A stretch of 64,000 bases of DNA from Lonepinella koalarum (GCF_042926695.1 NZ_CP170642.1:1984001-2048000); one strand, 5' to 3'. Counted from the stretch's first letter, positions 1 through 9,150 are shown. Notes: a model not told the origin generated them from the letters alone. Translations and numbers: made by a program.

Positions 1-375
1 AACACGTACCCATTCATCGTGACCACGTAAGCTAGTATCTTTGTTGCCATCTAAATAACCTTTGCGTACCATCGGATATTTTACTCTGGTTTCGCTATAA
101 AGCTGATCCGGCACAACGGATTGCAATTCATTAACCAAGGCAGGTTCAATAGCGGGTCCTGATTTTACCGCTTTACCATTTTCTACCACGACTCCTAGTG
201 GTCCCCAATGAGCGGCGGTAACAATGGTTTTACTCTCTGTCACAGCATGAGCCTTACCGCTAAAAATAGCATTAACCGTACCACCACTTAAGATAGTTGC
301 GCCAGCCATGCTCAATGAAGAATTTTTCAGGAAATTACGGCGATCGTTATCAATTTTGTGTTGTTTTTTCATCAT
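1..375 (-). CDS. torZ: TorZ-type trimethylamine/biotin-sulfoxide reductase, N-terminal part (runs off the window)
   Basis: Only the first ~125 residues are present. The start has a twin-arginine (Tat) signal, RRNFLK followed by a hydrophobic stretch, so the folded molybdopterin enzyme would be exported to the periplasm. After the signal come the TorA/TorZ/BisC-like stretches TAAHWGPLG and YPMVRKGYLDGN. The gene begins 7 bases after the stop of the pentaheme cytochrome gene torY, the usual torY-torZ operon order in Haemophilus, so electrons would pass from quinol through TorY to this reductase. An AAGGTG Shine-Dalgarno precedes two adjacent ATGs (375 and 372); either could be used. TorZ is preferred over TorA because of the TorY partner, but substrate preference cannot be read from this fragment. 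Confidence 0.85.
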   Translation of the reverse strand, partial: MMKKQHKIDNDRRNFLKNSSLSMAGATILSGGTVNAIFSGKAHAVTESKTIVTAAHWGPLGVVVENGKAVKSGPAIEPALVNELQSVVPDQLYSETRVKYPMVRKGYLDGNKDTSLRGHDEWVRV

Positions 376-382
376 TTTCACC

Positions 383-1504
383 TTATTTTTCGCTTTTATC
401 TTTAGCATTACGTTGTAAATAAATAGTAACGGCTCGCACATCGTTTTCGGTCATAGAAGTACGATCTTTCATAGAGTTAACGACACCAATCCATTGATTA
501 GCCGTATAATGCTCCGCACCAATAGCCGCGTGACATGTACTACAATGGGTTTGATTTAAGTTATTACCAAGCGCATTTAAAGAATTACTATCTGATGTCA
601 CCGCACTTTTGGCTACATTTACCACTAAACTCACTTCTTTCCATTCAGAATCCGTCACCTCATCATGTACGCTTTTAACTACTTGCACTTTTTCTTTCGC
701 TTCATCACTTAATACTGCCACATTAATACGTTTACCCAACTCCATATAGATTAAACTTTCAGCACCTGCCTGTTGCCAACCTTTCACTGTTGCAATTAAC
801 TGCTCACCTTGTTCTTGCCAATCATTGAGTTCTGCATAAGGCATTAAACGAATTTCTTCACCTGAAACCAGCGTAGCATTGGTTAGTGTTAATGCATAAA
901 GTGTTTTATCTGCTACATTAAATTGTCCAGCATGTTTGGTTAATTCCCCTAAAGCGGCTCCATTATCAACAGGCATTTCAGGCATAAAATGTGCAACACC
1001 CTTATGGCAATCAATACAGGTCTGATTATTTTGTTGAGCTTGCAAGTGCATTTTTTGGGCGTCTTCTTTTTGTTCAGAAAACTCCATTGCATCAAAGCTA
1101 TGGCAACTACGACAAGTGGCAGAATCATTGGATTTTAAATCATCCCATACTTTTTGGGCCAATTCTAAACGATGGGTTTCATAGGCTTCTTTATCCGGCA
1201 ATTTATTAGTAATGGTGTACCATACATCTTTTAACGCAATAAATTTGGCTTTGACATAATCTAATCCATCATGCGGAACATGGCAGTCAGAACACTCTGC
1301 GCGAATCCCTTTACTATTCATAAAATGCACCGAGCCTTCCCATTCTGCTTTTGGATGCTCCATTGAGTGACAACTCACACAAAATTCCGTTGAGCTGGTA
1401 GCTTTCATAATGGATTGCACGCCAAACAGAGCTACCGCTCCTACAATCATTAACCCAATTGCGGTTAACCAAGCTACTTTTTTCTTTTTCTGTCCTTGTG
1501 ACAT
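383..1504 (-). CDS. torY: TorY-type pentaheme c-type cytochrome
   Basis: This 373-residue protein is a membrane-anchored periplasmic quinol dehydrogenase of the NapC/NirT/TorC family that feeds electrons to the TorZ reductase encoded next to it. One N-terminal transmembrane anchor (about residues 10-30) is followed by four heme motifs of the NapC-like domain, CVSCH (42-46), CSDCH (71-75), CRSCH (131-135) and CIDCH (163-167). A fifth, CSTCH (321-325), lies in a C-terminal monoheme domain. This 4+1 layout defines TorC/TorY. Pairing with torZ and the Haemophilus precedent favour TorY. Maturation needs the Ccm system, which is not in the window. Confidence 0.93.
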   Translation of the reverse strand: MSQGQKKKKVAWLTAIGLMIVGAVALFGVQSIMKATSSTEFCVSCHSMEHPKAEWEGSVHFMNSKGIRAECSDCHVPHDGLDYVKAKFIALKDVWYTITNKLPDKEAYETHRLELAQKVWDDLKSNDSATCRSCHSFDAMEFSEQKEDAQKMHLQAQQNNQTCIDCHKGVAHFMPEMPVDNGAALGELTKHAGQFNVADKTLYALTLTNATLVSGEEIRLMPYAELNDWQEQGEQLIATVKGWQQAGAESLIYMELGKRINVAVLSDEAKEKVQVVKSVHDEVTDSEWKEVSLVVNVAKSAVTSDSNSLNALGNNLNQTHCSTCHAAIGAEHYTANQWIGVVNSMKDRTSMTENDVRAVTIYLQRNAKDKSEK

Positions 1505-1560
1505 AGTTCACCCCCATATTTAGTTATATAAAAAATATTATAACGAAACCACATTAATTG

Positions 1561-1582
1561 TAAGGTTATTATATTAACCTTA
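1561..1582. repeat. 8-bp perfect inverted repeat in the torY leader
   Basis: TAAGGTTA and TAACCTTA flank a 6-base spacer, between the predicted torY transcription start (about 1600) and the torY ATG. It could be an RNA hairpin in the 5' leader or an operator for an unidentified regulator. There is no U-run, so it is not a standard terminator. Confidence 0.5.
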
Positions 1583-1634
1583 ATTATTGATGGCAAAAGG
1601 GATGTTTAGTAAAGAAGAATAAAAGAAAGAATTG

Positions 1635-1648
1635 ATGATCCAAATCAA
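1635..1648 (-). promoter_or_regulatory. FNR-like box upstream of torY
   Basis: On the minus strand this reads TTGATTTGGATCAT, one mismatch from the FNR consensus TTGAT-N4-ATCAA. Its centre (1641.5) is about 42 bases from a start placed just after a weak -10 (TACTAA, 1611-1606 on the minus strand), the usual class II activator spacing. Anaerobic activation by FNR would fit an operon for N-oxide respiration. Confidence 0.5.
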
Positions 1649-1722
1649 TAAAAATAACGATTGCGTTATAAACATCAAGAAATAGCGAAATCTTATGCTA
1701 TTTTAATAATGAAAAGAAATAA

Positions 1723-1760
1723 AAACACATCGCACTTTAACGCAAAAGTGCGATGTGTTT
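1723..1760 (-). terminator. uvrA terminator built from an inverted uptake-signal-like pair
   Basis: A 16-bp perfect stem (1723-1738 with 1745-1760) with a 6-base loop is followed, reading leftward from uvrA, by TTTTTATTT. The arms contain AAAGTGCGAT, one base off the uptake-signal core. Confidence 0.88.
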
Positions 1761-1765
1761 GCTTG

Positions 1766-4597
1766 CTATGACATTTTCAAAATCCCTTGCAAAAATCTCG
1801 CCGTATGCGATTTTTTATCTTTCATCACTTGTTCTGGCGTGCCTTTGGCGATAATTTCACCGCCACCACTACCTCCTTCTGGACCAAGATCTACAATCCA
1901 ATCAGCAGTTTTGATCACGTCTAAATTATGTTCAATCACCACAATGGTATTGCCTTGATCACGTAAGCGGTGCAATACTTCGAGTAATTGTTTAATATCC
2001 GCAAAATGTAAACCCGTAGTGGGTTCATCTAGAATATACAAGGTTTTCCCTGTATCTCGCTTAGACAATTCGGTGGCTAACTTTACTCGTTGGGCTTCGC
2101 CACCAGATAGCGTGGTAGAAGATTGCCCTAAGCGAATATAAGACAAACCTACATCCATCAGGGTCTGCAATTTACGAGCAATTACAGGGATGGCATCGAA
2201 AAATTCGCGGGCTTCTTCCACAGTCATATCTAACACTTGATGAATGGTTTTACCTTTGTAGCGGATTTCCAAAGTTTCACGGTTGTAGCGTTTTCCTTTG
2301 CAGTGGTCGCACGGCACATATACATCAGGCAAGAAGTGCATTTCTACTTTTAATACGCCATCGCCTTGACAGGCTTCACAACGCCCACCACGCACATTAA
2401 AACTGAAACGACCCACGTTATAACCCCTTGCTCGGGATTCTGGCACACCTGCAAATAGTTCACGAATGGGGGTAAATAAACCGGTATAAGTCGCTGGATT
2501 GGAACGCGGAGTACGTCCAATCGGGCTTTGGTTAATGTCGATCACTTTGTCGAAATGTTGCAAGCCATCAATGGATTCATAAGGCGCGAAGTTAATATTA
2601 TCTGCACGGTTTAATGCATTTTGTGCTAACGGGAATAAGGTATCATTAATTAAAGTGGATTTACCCGAACCTGACACCCCCGTAATACAAGTAAACAAGC
2701 CCACCGGAATTTCTAAATTTACCGATTTCAGATTATTTCCTGTGGCACCGTTTAAGCGTAAAATTTTGCTTGGATCAAGTGCGGTGCGTTTTTCGGGAAT
2801 TTTGATAGTTTCGACCCCTGACAAATATTTGCCTGTAATGGAATGGGGATTTGCCATAATTTCTTGAGCGGTACCTTGTGCAATGACTTCACCACCATGA
2901 ACCCCCGCCCCCGGTCCAATATCAATAATATGATCTGCTGCTCGAATGGCATCTTCATCATGTTCCACTACGATCACAGTATTGCCAAGATTCCGTAAAT
3001 GAATCAACGTGTTAAGCAAACGTTCATTATCTCGTTGGTGCAACCCAATGGACGGTTCATCTAACACATACATCACACCCACTAAACCGGCACCAATTTG
3101 GCTGGCTAAACGAATCCGTTGTGCTTCGCCACCGGAAAGGGTTTCTGCCGAACGAGAAAGGGAAAGATAGTTCAAGCCTACATTGACTAAGAAAGAGAGA
3201 CGTTCTTTAATTTCTTTCAAAATTTTTTCCGCAATTTTAGCTTTTTGTCCAACTAATGTCAGTTTCTCAAAAAACTGCAAGGCTTCGCCAATGCTCATTT
3301 CTGATACATCCGGCAAGTTGGTTTGTCCGATATAAACATGGCGAGCTTCTGGTCGTAAACGTGAACCATCACAATCTATACAAGGACGAGTGCTAATATT
3401 TTTGGCTAATTCTTCACGTACAGACATTGATTCCGTTTCTTTATAACGGCGAGCCATATTATTTAAAATTCCTTCAAAAGGATGACGACGGATAACTTTA
3501 TCGCCCCGATCATTTAAATAACTAAACTCAATTTCTTCTTTACCCGAACCATACAGCACAATATCGTGAATTTTTTTCGGTAGTTTTTCAAATGGGGTTT
3601 CTACATCAAAATCATAATGTCTGGCTAAAGATGTTAACATTTGATAATAATAGAAATTACGCCGATCCCAACCTTTAATAGCCCCACCGGCTAAAGAAAT
3701 AGACGGATTTTGCACGACGCGTTTTTCATCAAAAAATTGTTGTACGCCTAAACCATCACAAGTGGGACAAGCTCCGGCTGGATTATTAAAAGAAAATAAC
3801 CTCGGTTCTAATTCTGGTACGGAATATCCACAATGGGAACAAGCAAAATTTGCAGAAAAAACCCATTCTTCGGCTTTTTCATCTTCCATATTAGCGACAA
3901 CAGCGGTACCACCGGATAATTCTAGAGTCGTTTCAAAGGATTCTGCTAATCTGGTGGCTAAATCCGGTCTGACTTTAAAACGATCAACTACCACTTCAAT
4001 GGTGTGTTTTTTCTGCAATTCTAATGTCGGAGGATCGGATAAATCACAAATTTCACCGTCAATTCTAGCTCGAATATAACCTTGAGCAGCAATTTGTTGT
4101 AAAATCTTCACATGCTCACCTTTGCGAGCTTTCACTACTGGGGCAAGCAACATCATTTTGCTATTTTCAGGCAAACTCAATACCTTATCTACCATTTGTG
4201 AAATAGTTTGAGCCGCCAATGGTTCATTGTGCGTTGGACAACGTGGTTCGCCCACTCGAGCAAACAGCAAGCGTAAATAATCGTGAATTTCCGTTACCGT
4301 TCCTACCGTTGAACGAGGATTGTGCGATGTGGATTTCTGTTCAATGGAAATTGCGGGTGAAAGCCCTTCAATGCTGTCCACATCTGGTTTCTCCATTAAG
4401 GAAAGAAACTGCCGAGCATACGCCGACAAACTTTCTACATAGCGACGTTGCCCCTCTGCATAGAGTGTATCAAAAGCTAAAGATGATTTTCCCGACCCCG
4501 ATAATCCGGTAATAACGATTAATTTATCACGTGGAATGGTTAAGTTAATATTTTTTAAATTATGGGTTCTTGCCCCTCGAATGTCTATTTGATCCAT
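1766..4597 (-). CDS. uvrA: Excinuclease ABC subunit A
   Basis: UvrA is the damage-recognition ATPase of nucleotide excision repair; it loads UvrB at lesions. The 943-residue protein carries two ABC modules, with Walker A motifs GLSGSGKSS near the start and GVSGSGKST near residue 640, two LSGGEAQR signatures, and zinc-finger cysteine pairs (CSHCGY...CPTCDG and CEACQG...CDHCKG). The start MDQIDIRGARTHNL at 4597 is chosen over an in-frame upstream ATG because it matches the family N-terminus and has a GGGG-type ribosome site (CTATGGGGCAGACA). The gene diverges from ssb across a LexA-like box, the arrangement also known in E. coli. A perfect uptake-signal core lies inside the gene (2777-2785). 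Confidence 0.98.
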   Translation of the reverse strand: MDQIDIRGARTHNLKNINLTIPRDKLIVITGLSGSGKSSLAFDTLYAEGQRRYVESLSAYARQFLSLMEKPDVDSIEGLSPAISIEQKSTSHNPRSTVGTVTEIHDYLRLLFARVGEPRCPTHNEPLAAQTISQMVDKVLSLPENSKMMLLAPVVKARKGEHVKILQQIAAQGYIRARIDGEICDLSDPPTLELQKKHTIEVVVDRFKVRPDLATRLAESFETTLELSGGTAVVANMEDEKAEEWVFSANFACSHCGYSVPELEPRLFSFNNPAGACPTCDGLGVQQFFDEKRVVQNPSISLAGGAIKGWDRRNFYYYQMLTSLARHYDFDVETPFEKLPKKIHDIVLYGSGKEEIEFSYLNDRGDKVIRRHPFEGILNNMARRYKETESMSVREELAKNISTRPCIDCDGSRLRPEARHVYIGQTNLPDVSEMSIGEALQFFEKLTLVGQKAKIAEKILKEIKERLSFLVNVGLNYLSLSRSAETLSGGEAQRIRLASQIGAGLVGVMYVLDEPSIGLHQRDNERLLNTLIHLRNLGNTVIVVEHDEDAIRAADHIIDIGPGAGVHGGEVIAQGTAQEIMANPHSITGKYLSGVETIKIPEKRTALDPSKILRLNGATGNNLKSVNLEIPVGLFTCITGVSGSGKSTLINDTLFPLAQNALNRADNINFAPYESIDGLQHFDKVIDINQSPIGRTPRSNPATYTGLFTPIRELFAGVPESRARGYNVGRFSFNVRGGRCEACQGDGVLKVEMHFLPDVYVPCDHCKGKRYNRETLEIRYKGKTIHQVLDMTVEEAREFFDAIPVIARKLQTLMDVGLSYIRLGQSSTTLSGGEAQRVKLATELSKRDTGKTLYILDEPTTGLHFADIKQLLEVLHRLRDQGNTIVVIEHNLDVIKTADWIVDLGPEGGSGGGEIIAKGTPEQVMKDKKSHTARFLQGILKMS
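2777..2785 (+). repeat. DNA uptake signal core inside uvrA
   Basis: Exact AAGTGCGGT. Further exact cores that I placed by eye: 6388 (+), 19075 (+), 39494 (+), 39524 (-), 43633 (+), 45111 (+), 45125 (-), 50520 (-), 51150 (-), 53097 (-), 54581 (-), 56109 (-), 58210 (-), 59038 (-), 59088 (+), 60987 (-), 61591 (+) and 63722 (-); each is 9 bases from the coordinate given. They mark the genome as Pasteurellaceae with Haemophilus-type transformation specificity. Confidence 0.95.
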
Positions 4598-4660
4598 TGT
4601 CTGCCCCATAGCAGTACGAAAAAAGTAAAATTTTGGAAAGCATATCACATATTTTAATCT

Positions 4661-4676
4661 CTGTTAAAATAACCAG
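4661..4676. promoter_or_regulatory. LexA (SOS) box shared by uvrA and ssb
   Basis: CTGTTAAAATAACCAG keeps the left half-site CTGT and the 8-base spacer of CTGT-N8-ACAG, with one change (CCAG) in the right half. It lies in the uvrA-ssb divergent promoter region, where E. coli also has a shared SOS box. Confidence 0.75.
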
Positions 4677-4746
4677 TAAAAAATATGGATTTTTTTTTTA
4701 TTTTAGGGCAGAATATTGTCTAAATTAACCATTAATCGAGGAAATT

Positions 4747-5265
4747 ATGGCAGGAGTTAATAAAGTCATTATCGTTGGTCGCTTAGGTAACGACCCGGAA
4801 ATTCGTACCATGCCAAACGGCGATGCAGTCGCCAATATTAGTGTTGCGACGAGTGAAAGTTGGAATGATAAAAATACTGGTGAACGGCGTGAAATCACTG
4901 AATGGCATCGCATTGTGTTCTATCGTCGTCAAGCGGAAGTGGTGGGTGAATACTTACGCAAAGGTTCACAAGTTTATGTCGAAGGTCGTTTACGTACCCG
5001 GAAATGGCAAGATCAGAGCGGACAAGATCGTTACACCACTGAAATTCAAGGCGATGTCATGCAAATGTTAGACAGTCGCAATACAAACCAAGGTGGATTT
5101 AACCAAGATAACGGTGGCTTTGCCGGCAACGGTAATTTTGCTGGGCAACAATCTGGTAGTTATTCACGCTCAACATCTGCACCTCGTCAACCTCAGCAAA
5201 CACAAAAAGTAGCGCCCGTAAATGAACCTCCTTTAGACAATTTTGATGATGATATCCCGTTTTAA
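4747..5265 (+). CDS. ssb: Single-stranded DNA-binding protein
   Basis: SSB coats single-stranded DNA during replication, repair and recombination and recruits partner enzymes. The 172-residue protein starts MAGVNKVIIVGRLGNDPE and has the OB-fold core up to about residue 112. A Gly/Gln/Asn-rich flexible linker follows, and the protein ends in the acidic tip DDDIPF that docks PriA, RecQ, Exo I and others. The ATG has a GAGG-type ribosome site. The LexA box upstream suggests SOS induction. A terminator follows immediately. Confidence 0.98.
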   Translation: MAGVNKVIIVGRLGNDPEIRTMPNGDAVANISVATSESWNDKNTGERREITEWHRIVFYRRQAEVVGEYLRKGSQVYVEGRLRTRKWQDQSGQDRYTTEIQGDVMQMLDSRNTNQGGFNQDNGGFAGNGNFAGQQSGSYSRSTSAPRQPQQTQKVAPVNEPPLDNFDDDIPF

Positions 5266-5282
5266 ACAATAATAAATTTACG

Positions 5283-5316
5283 AAGAAACGCTGGTTTATT
5301 CTAGCGTTTCTTTTTA
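5283..5316 (+). terminator. ssb terminator
   Basis: A 10-bp stem AAGAAACGCT/AGCGTTTCTT with a 10-base loop runs into TTTTTATTTT, separating ssb from the tsaC cluster. Confidence 0.85.
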
Positions 5317-5335
5317 TTTTAATTAACATAAATAT

Positions 5336-5881
5336 ATGAACACATTAGTTAACTTACTCAAATCTGATCACGTCATTGCTTATCCTACCGAAGCCGTATT
5401 CGGTTTAGGTTGTAATCCGCTAAGCCAAACTGCGGTGGAAAAATTATTAATTTTAAAACAACGCTCGGTGGAAAAAGGGTTGATTTTAGTGGCACCAGAT
5501 ATAAATTTTTTGTTACCATTTATTGACACAAAAAATTTCACGTCACAGAACTGGGAGAGATTACAAAGGCAATATGATCACCCAACCACTTGGGTGGTAC
5601 CCGTTCGCACGGATGTACCACAATTTTTGACTGGAAAATTTAATAACATTGCGGTTCGTTTGTGCCGTCATCCAGCAGTGGAGCAATTATGTTATGCCGC
5701 TGGTTTTGCCTTAACCTCAACCAGTGCTAATTTGACTGGCTTACCGCCCTGTAAAACAGCAGCAGACGTGCGGTCACAATTTGGTGAAAATTTCCCTGTG
5801 TTAGATATGCCAGTAGGCAATGCAACAAATCCATCAGAAATTCGGGATTTATTTACTAATCAATTATTTAGACAAGGATAA
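5336..5881 (+). CDS. tsaC: Threonylcarbamoyl-AMP synthase
   Basis: TsaC makes threonylcarbamoyl-AMP from threonine, bicarbonate and ATP, the first step of t6A modification at position 37 of ANN-decoding tRNAs. The 181-residue protein is a single YrdC/Sua5 domain with the N-terminal substrate motif AYPTEAVFGLGCNP and the C-terminal TSTSANLTG loop. It lacks the extra C-terminal domain of the longer Sua5 enzymes, hence TsaC. It is followed after 3 bases by aroE, a tsaC-aroE pairing common in gammaproteobacteria. Confidence 0.95.
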   Translation: MNTLVNLLKSDHVIAYPTEAVFGLGCNPLSQTAVEKLLILKQRSVEKGLILVAPDINFLLPFIDTKNFTSQNWERLQRQYDHPTTWVVPVRTDVPQFLTGKFNNIAVRLCRHPAVEQLCYAAGFALTSTSANLTGLPPCKTAADVRSQFGENFPVLDMPVGNATNPSEIRDLFTNQLFRQG

Positions 5882-5884
5882 CAA

Positions 5885-6694
5885 ATGGATAAATATGCGG
5901 TGTGGGGCAATCCAATAGCCCAAAGTAAATCTCCTCAGATTCATCAGTTTTTTGCTCAACAAACTAGGCAGAAAATGGAATATGTGGCAATATTAGGGGA
6001 TGAAGTTCATTTTGAATCCCAACTTCTGGCATTTTTTGCAGCGGGGGCAAAAGGATGTAATATTACTGCCCCTTTTAAACAACGTGCTTATCAACTTGCG
6101 CAAGTGTATAGCAAACGAGCATTAACCGCAGGTGCCTGTAACACACTGAAAAAATTAGATAATGGTGAACTCTATGCAGACAATACAGATGGTGCTGGAT
6201 TAGTCAGTGATTTACAACGTTTAGATTGGTTAAAACCCAATCAGTCTATCTTAATTTTAGGGGCGGGTGGGGCAACGCAAGGCGTATTATTACCTTTATT
6301 ACAAGCTCGACAAAATATTACGATTGCTAACCGCACTTTAGCCAAAGCACAAGATTTAGCGGATAAATTCGCACAATATGGTAAAGTAAGTGCGGTGCAA
6401 TTAAACGACATTCCCGCGCATCAATTTAATTTAGTGATTAATGCGACATCTTTAGGATTACAAGGGCAAACTGCTCCGATTAATCAAGACATTCTGAAAT
6501 TAGCTCATGCCGTTTATGATATGCAGTATGCTAAACAATGTGACACGCCATTTATAGCTTGGGCAAAATCTCTTGGCGTACAGAATCTCAGTGACGGTTT
6601 TGGTATGTTGGTAGGGCAAGCCGCTCATTCTTTTGCGTTATGGCGTGGTGTTATGCCAGACGTTACTTCCCTAATAATACAAGAGATAATCTAA
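5885..6694 (+). CDS. aroE: Shikimate dehydrogenase (NADP+)
   Basis: AroE reduces 3-dehydroshikimate to shikimate with NADPH in aromatic amino acid biosynthesis. The 269-residue sequence shows the substrate loop GNPIAQSKSPQIH (Ser14, Ser16), the catalytic Lys65 in NITAPFK, the partner Asp102 in DNTDGAG, and the NADP-binding glycine loop GAGGATQG near residues 126-133. An uptake-signal core lies within the gene (6388-6396). The stop codon overlaps the next start as TAATG, so translation of the MgtC-like gene is probably coupled to aroE. Confidence 0.97.
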   Translation: MDKYAVWGNPIAQSKSPQIHQFFAQQTRQKMEYVAILGDEVHFESQLLAFFAAGAKGCNITAPFKQRAYQLAQVYSKRALTAGACNTLKKLDNGELYADNTDGAGLVSDLQRLDWLKPNQSILILGAGGATQGVLLPLLQARQNITIANRTLAKAQDLADKFAQYGKVSAVQLNDIPAHQFNLVINATSLGLQGQTAPINQDILKLAHAVYDMQYAKQCDTPFIAWAKSLGVQNLSDGFGMLVGQAAHSFALWRGVMPDVTSLIIQEII

Positions 6695-7416
6695 TGGAAT
6701 ATATACAAACTTTATTTTTAGATCTGGTCAGCTCATCACATTTTATTATTTTAATGAAATTATGCGTTGCCATGTGTCTAGGTGGCATCATTGGTTTAGA
6801 ACGTGAATTAAAACGTAAACCTGTCGGGGTAAAAACCTGTGTCATTATTTCTATTACGACCAGTATTTTAACCATTGTTTCCATTCAATCGGCAGAATAT
6901 TATGCGGAAGCCTCACAAAATATCCGTACCGATCCGATGCGATTAGCCGCACAAGTAATTAGTGGCATAGGTTTTCTTGGTGCGGGTGTTATTTTACGTA
7001 AAAGCAATGATGCCATTTCAGGCTTAACCACCGCTGCGATTATTTGGGCCGCAGCGGGAATCGGTATTGCATCAGGGGCTGGCTTTTTCTTTGATGCTAT
7101 TCTTGCGACCTTGATGATTTTTATTGCCATTCGTTTAAGTCCAATTGTGCAACGTTATGTACAGCGTCACCGTCCTCCAGATATTAAAGCGACTTTAACG
7201 GTTCATCTCAATGATATGGCTGGTATTAGTAAAATTAAAACCTTATTTGCACAACAACATTGTGATATTGAGGATATGAATATTAAGGATTTATATCATG
7301 GGGAAATTAAGTTGGATTTACGAGCTGATTTAGAAGATAAAGAAATTTTACATCGTCTTTACGGTGAAATTAAATTGATTCCAGAAGTACTTGGGGTTGA
7401 TTTGGAAAGTAAATAA
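6694..7416 (+). CDS. MgtC/SapB-family membrane protein
   Basis: A 240-residue protein with an MgtC/SapB domain: about four to five transmembrane helices in residues 15-160, including the family signature GGIIGLERELKRKPVGVKT, and a cytoplasmic C-terminal ACT-like part (IKATLTVHLND...). In Salmonella and Mycobacterium MgtC modulates ATP synthase and Mg2+ homeostasis; other family members are uncharacterised. Start 6694 overlaps the aroE stop by one base; a longer reading from 6640 only re-reads aroE in another frame and is rejected. I see no Mg2+-sensing leader like that of Salmonella mgtC, and co-transcription with housekeeping genes suggests constitutive expression. The specific role is unknown. 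Confidence 0.88.
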   Translation: MEYIQTLFLDLVSSSHFIILMKLCVAMCLGGIIGLERELKRKPVGVKTCVIISITTSILTIVSIQSAEYYAEASQNIRTDPMRLAAQVISGIGFLGAGVILRKSNDAISGLTTAAIIWAAAGIGIASGAGFFFDAILATLMIFIAIRLSPIVQRYVQRHRPPDIKATLTVHLNDMAGISKIKTLFAQQHCDIEDMNIKDLYHGEIKLDLRADLEDKEILHRLYGEIKLIPEVLGVDLESK

Positions 7417-7446
7417 TACAATAAGCTATTTTATAAGGAATTCGTT

Positions 7447-9129
7447 ATGACAACACAACTTATCGCAGAACTTAATCAAATTGTTGGTAAAAACTACGTT
7501 ATTACCGATCCTGCTAAAAATGAACAATATCGGAGTGGCTATCGTTTCGGTTCGGGTAAAGCTATCGCTGTAGTTCGTCCTGCAACCTTAATTGAATTTT
7601 GGCGAGTATTAAAAGTCTGTGTTGCCTCAGATGTTATTGTTATTTCACAAGCAGCTAATACTGGATTAACCGGTGGCTCAACCCCAAGCGGTAATGATTA
7701 TGATCGTGATATTGTGATTATTAATGCTATGCGAATTAATGGTATTCAACTGATAAACAATGCGCAACAAGTAGTGTGTTTACCCGGTTCGACATTGAAC
7801 GAACTAGAACTGTTATTAAAACCACATCAACGTGAACCCCATTCGGTGATTGGTTCATCTTGCATTGGTGCTTCTGTCATTGGCGGAATCTGTAATAATT
7901 CCGGAGGGGCATTGGTGCAACGTGGTCCAGCTTATACTGAAATGGCAGTTTTTGCTCAATTAGATGAAAAAGGCGAATTGTCTTTACATAACCATTTAGG
8001 TATTGATCTTGGTGACAATCCAGAACAAATTTTACAGAATTTACAGGCTGGTAATTATCGTCCTGAACAAATTCAACAAACTGAAAAACGTGGACATGAC
8101 CATGCCTATTGTCATCATGTTCGTCAAGTGGATGAAGATAGCCCCGCTCGTTTTAATGCTGATCCTAATCGACATTATGAAGCATCTGGGTGCGCTGGTA
8201 AATTGGCTATTTTTGCGGTACGGCTTGATACCTTTCCATTAGAAAAAGACACCGCTGTTTTTTATATTGGAACGAATCAAACCGATGTACTTAATAATAT
8301 TCGTCGTCATATGTTAAGCAATTTTCGACAACTACCTATTTCAGGCGAATATATTCATCGTGATGCCTTTGATGTAGCGGCAAAATATGGCAAAGATACC
8401 TTTTGGGTGATTAGAAAATTTGGTACTCATCGACTTCCAGCGTTATTCGCCTTAAAATCAAAAGTGGATCGTTTCGCTAAAAAAATCGGATTACAGGATT
8501 TCAGCGATAAATTACTGCAATTTGGATCTAAGTTTATTCCACAGCATTTACCCAAAAGTTTACGTCAATATCGAGACAAATATGAACATCATTTAATTAT
8601 AAAAATGGGCGGAACAGGGATACAAGAAGCTCGAGATTATTTAACGCATTATTTTAATGATCCAAACCATGGTGGCTATTTTGAATGTGATGCCAATGAA
8701 ACACAAGCTGCTATGTTACATCGTTTTGCGGTTGCATCTGCCGCCATTCGTTATCGAGCCATTCATGCTGAGGAAGTTGAAGATCTCGTTGCACTTGATA
8801 TTGCACTAAGACGGAATGACGATCAGTGGTTTGAAACCTTACCTGATGAAATTAACCAGAAAATCAGCCATAAACTCTATTATGGACATTTTATGTGTTA
8901 TGTATTTCATCAGGATTATATTGTGAAAAAAGGTCATGATTGTTATGCTTTAGAAGAAGAAATGTTAGCAATATTAGATAAACGAGGAGCCAAATATCCG
9001 GCTGAACATAATGTTGGACATTTATATGAAGCAAAACCTGAACTACGTAAATTTTATCGCAACCTTGATCCAACGAATAGTTTTAATCCGGGCATAGGGA
9101 AAACATCTAAGAAAAAATATTGGGCTTAG
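7447..9129 (+). CDS. dld: Quinone-dependent D-lactate dehydrogenase
   Basis: Dld is a peripheral membrane FAD enzyme that oxidises D-lactate to pyruvate and passes electrons to quinone. The 560-residue protein has an N-terminal FAD-binding PCMH domain (about 20-230, with TGLTGGSTPSGNDYDRD and the glycine-rich IGGICNNSGG) and a membrane-binding, lactate-dehydrogenase C-terminal region with PAEHNVGHLYEAKP near the end. Length and motifs match Haemophilus and E. coli Dld. A TAAGGA-type ribosome site precedes the ATG. It ends the cluster and is followed by a terminator. Confidence 0.97.
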   Translation: MTTQLIAELNQIVGKNYVITDPAKNEQYRSGYRFGSGKAIAVVRPATLIEFWRVLKVCVASDVIVISQAANTGLTGGSTPSGNDYDRDIVIINAMRINGIQLINNAQQVVCLPGSTLNELELLLKPHQREPHSVIGSSCIGASVIGGICNNSGGALVQRGPAYTEMAVFAQLDEKGELSLHNHLGIDLGDNPEQILQNLQAGNYRPEQIQQTEKRGHDHAYCHHVRQVDEDSPARFNADPNRHYEASGCAGKLAIFAVRLDTFPLEKDTAVFYIGTNQTDVLNNIRRHMLSNFRQLPISGEYIHRDAFDVAAKYGKDTFWVIRKFGTHRLPALFALKSKVDRFAKKIGLQDFSDKLLQFGSKFIPQHLPKSLRQYRDKYEHHLIIKMGGTGIQEARDYLTHYFNDPNHGGYFECDANETQAAMLHRFAVASAAIRYRAIHAEEVEDLVALDIALRRNDDQWFETLPDEINQKISHKLYYGHFMCYVFHQDYIVKKGHDCYALEEEMLAILDKRGAKYPAEHNVGHLYEAKPELRKFYRNLDPTNSFNPGIGKTSKKKYWA

Positions 9130-9150
9130 CTACCTTTATTTAATATATAA

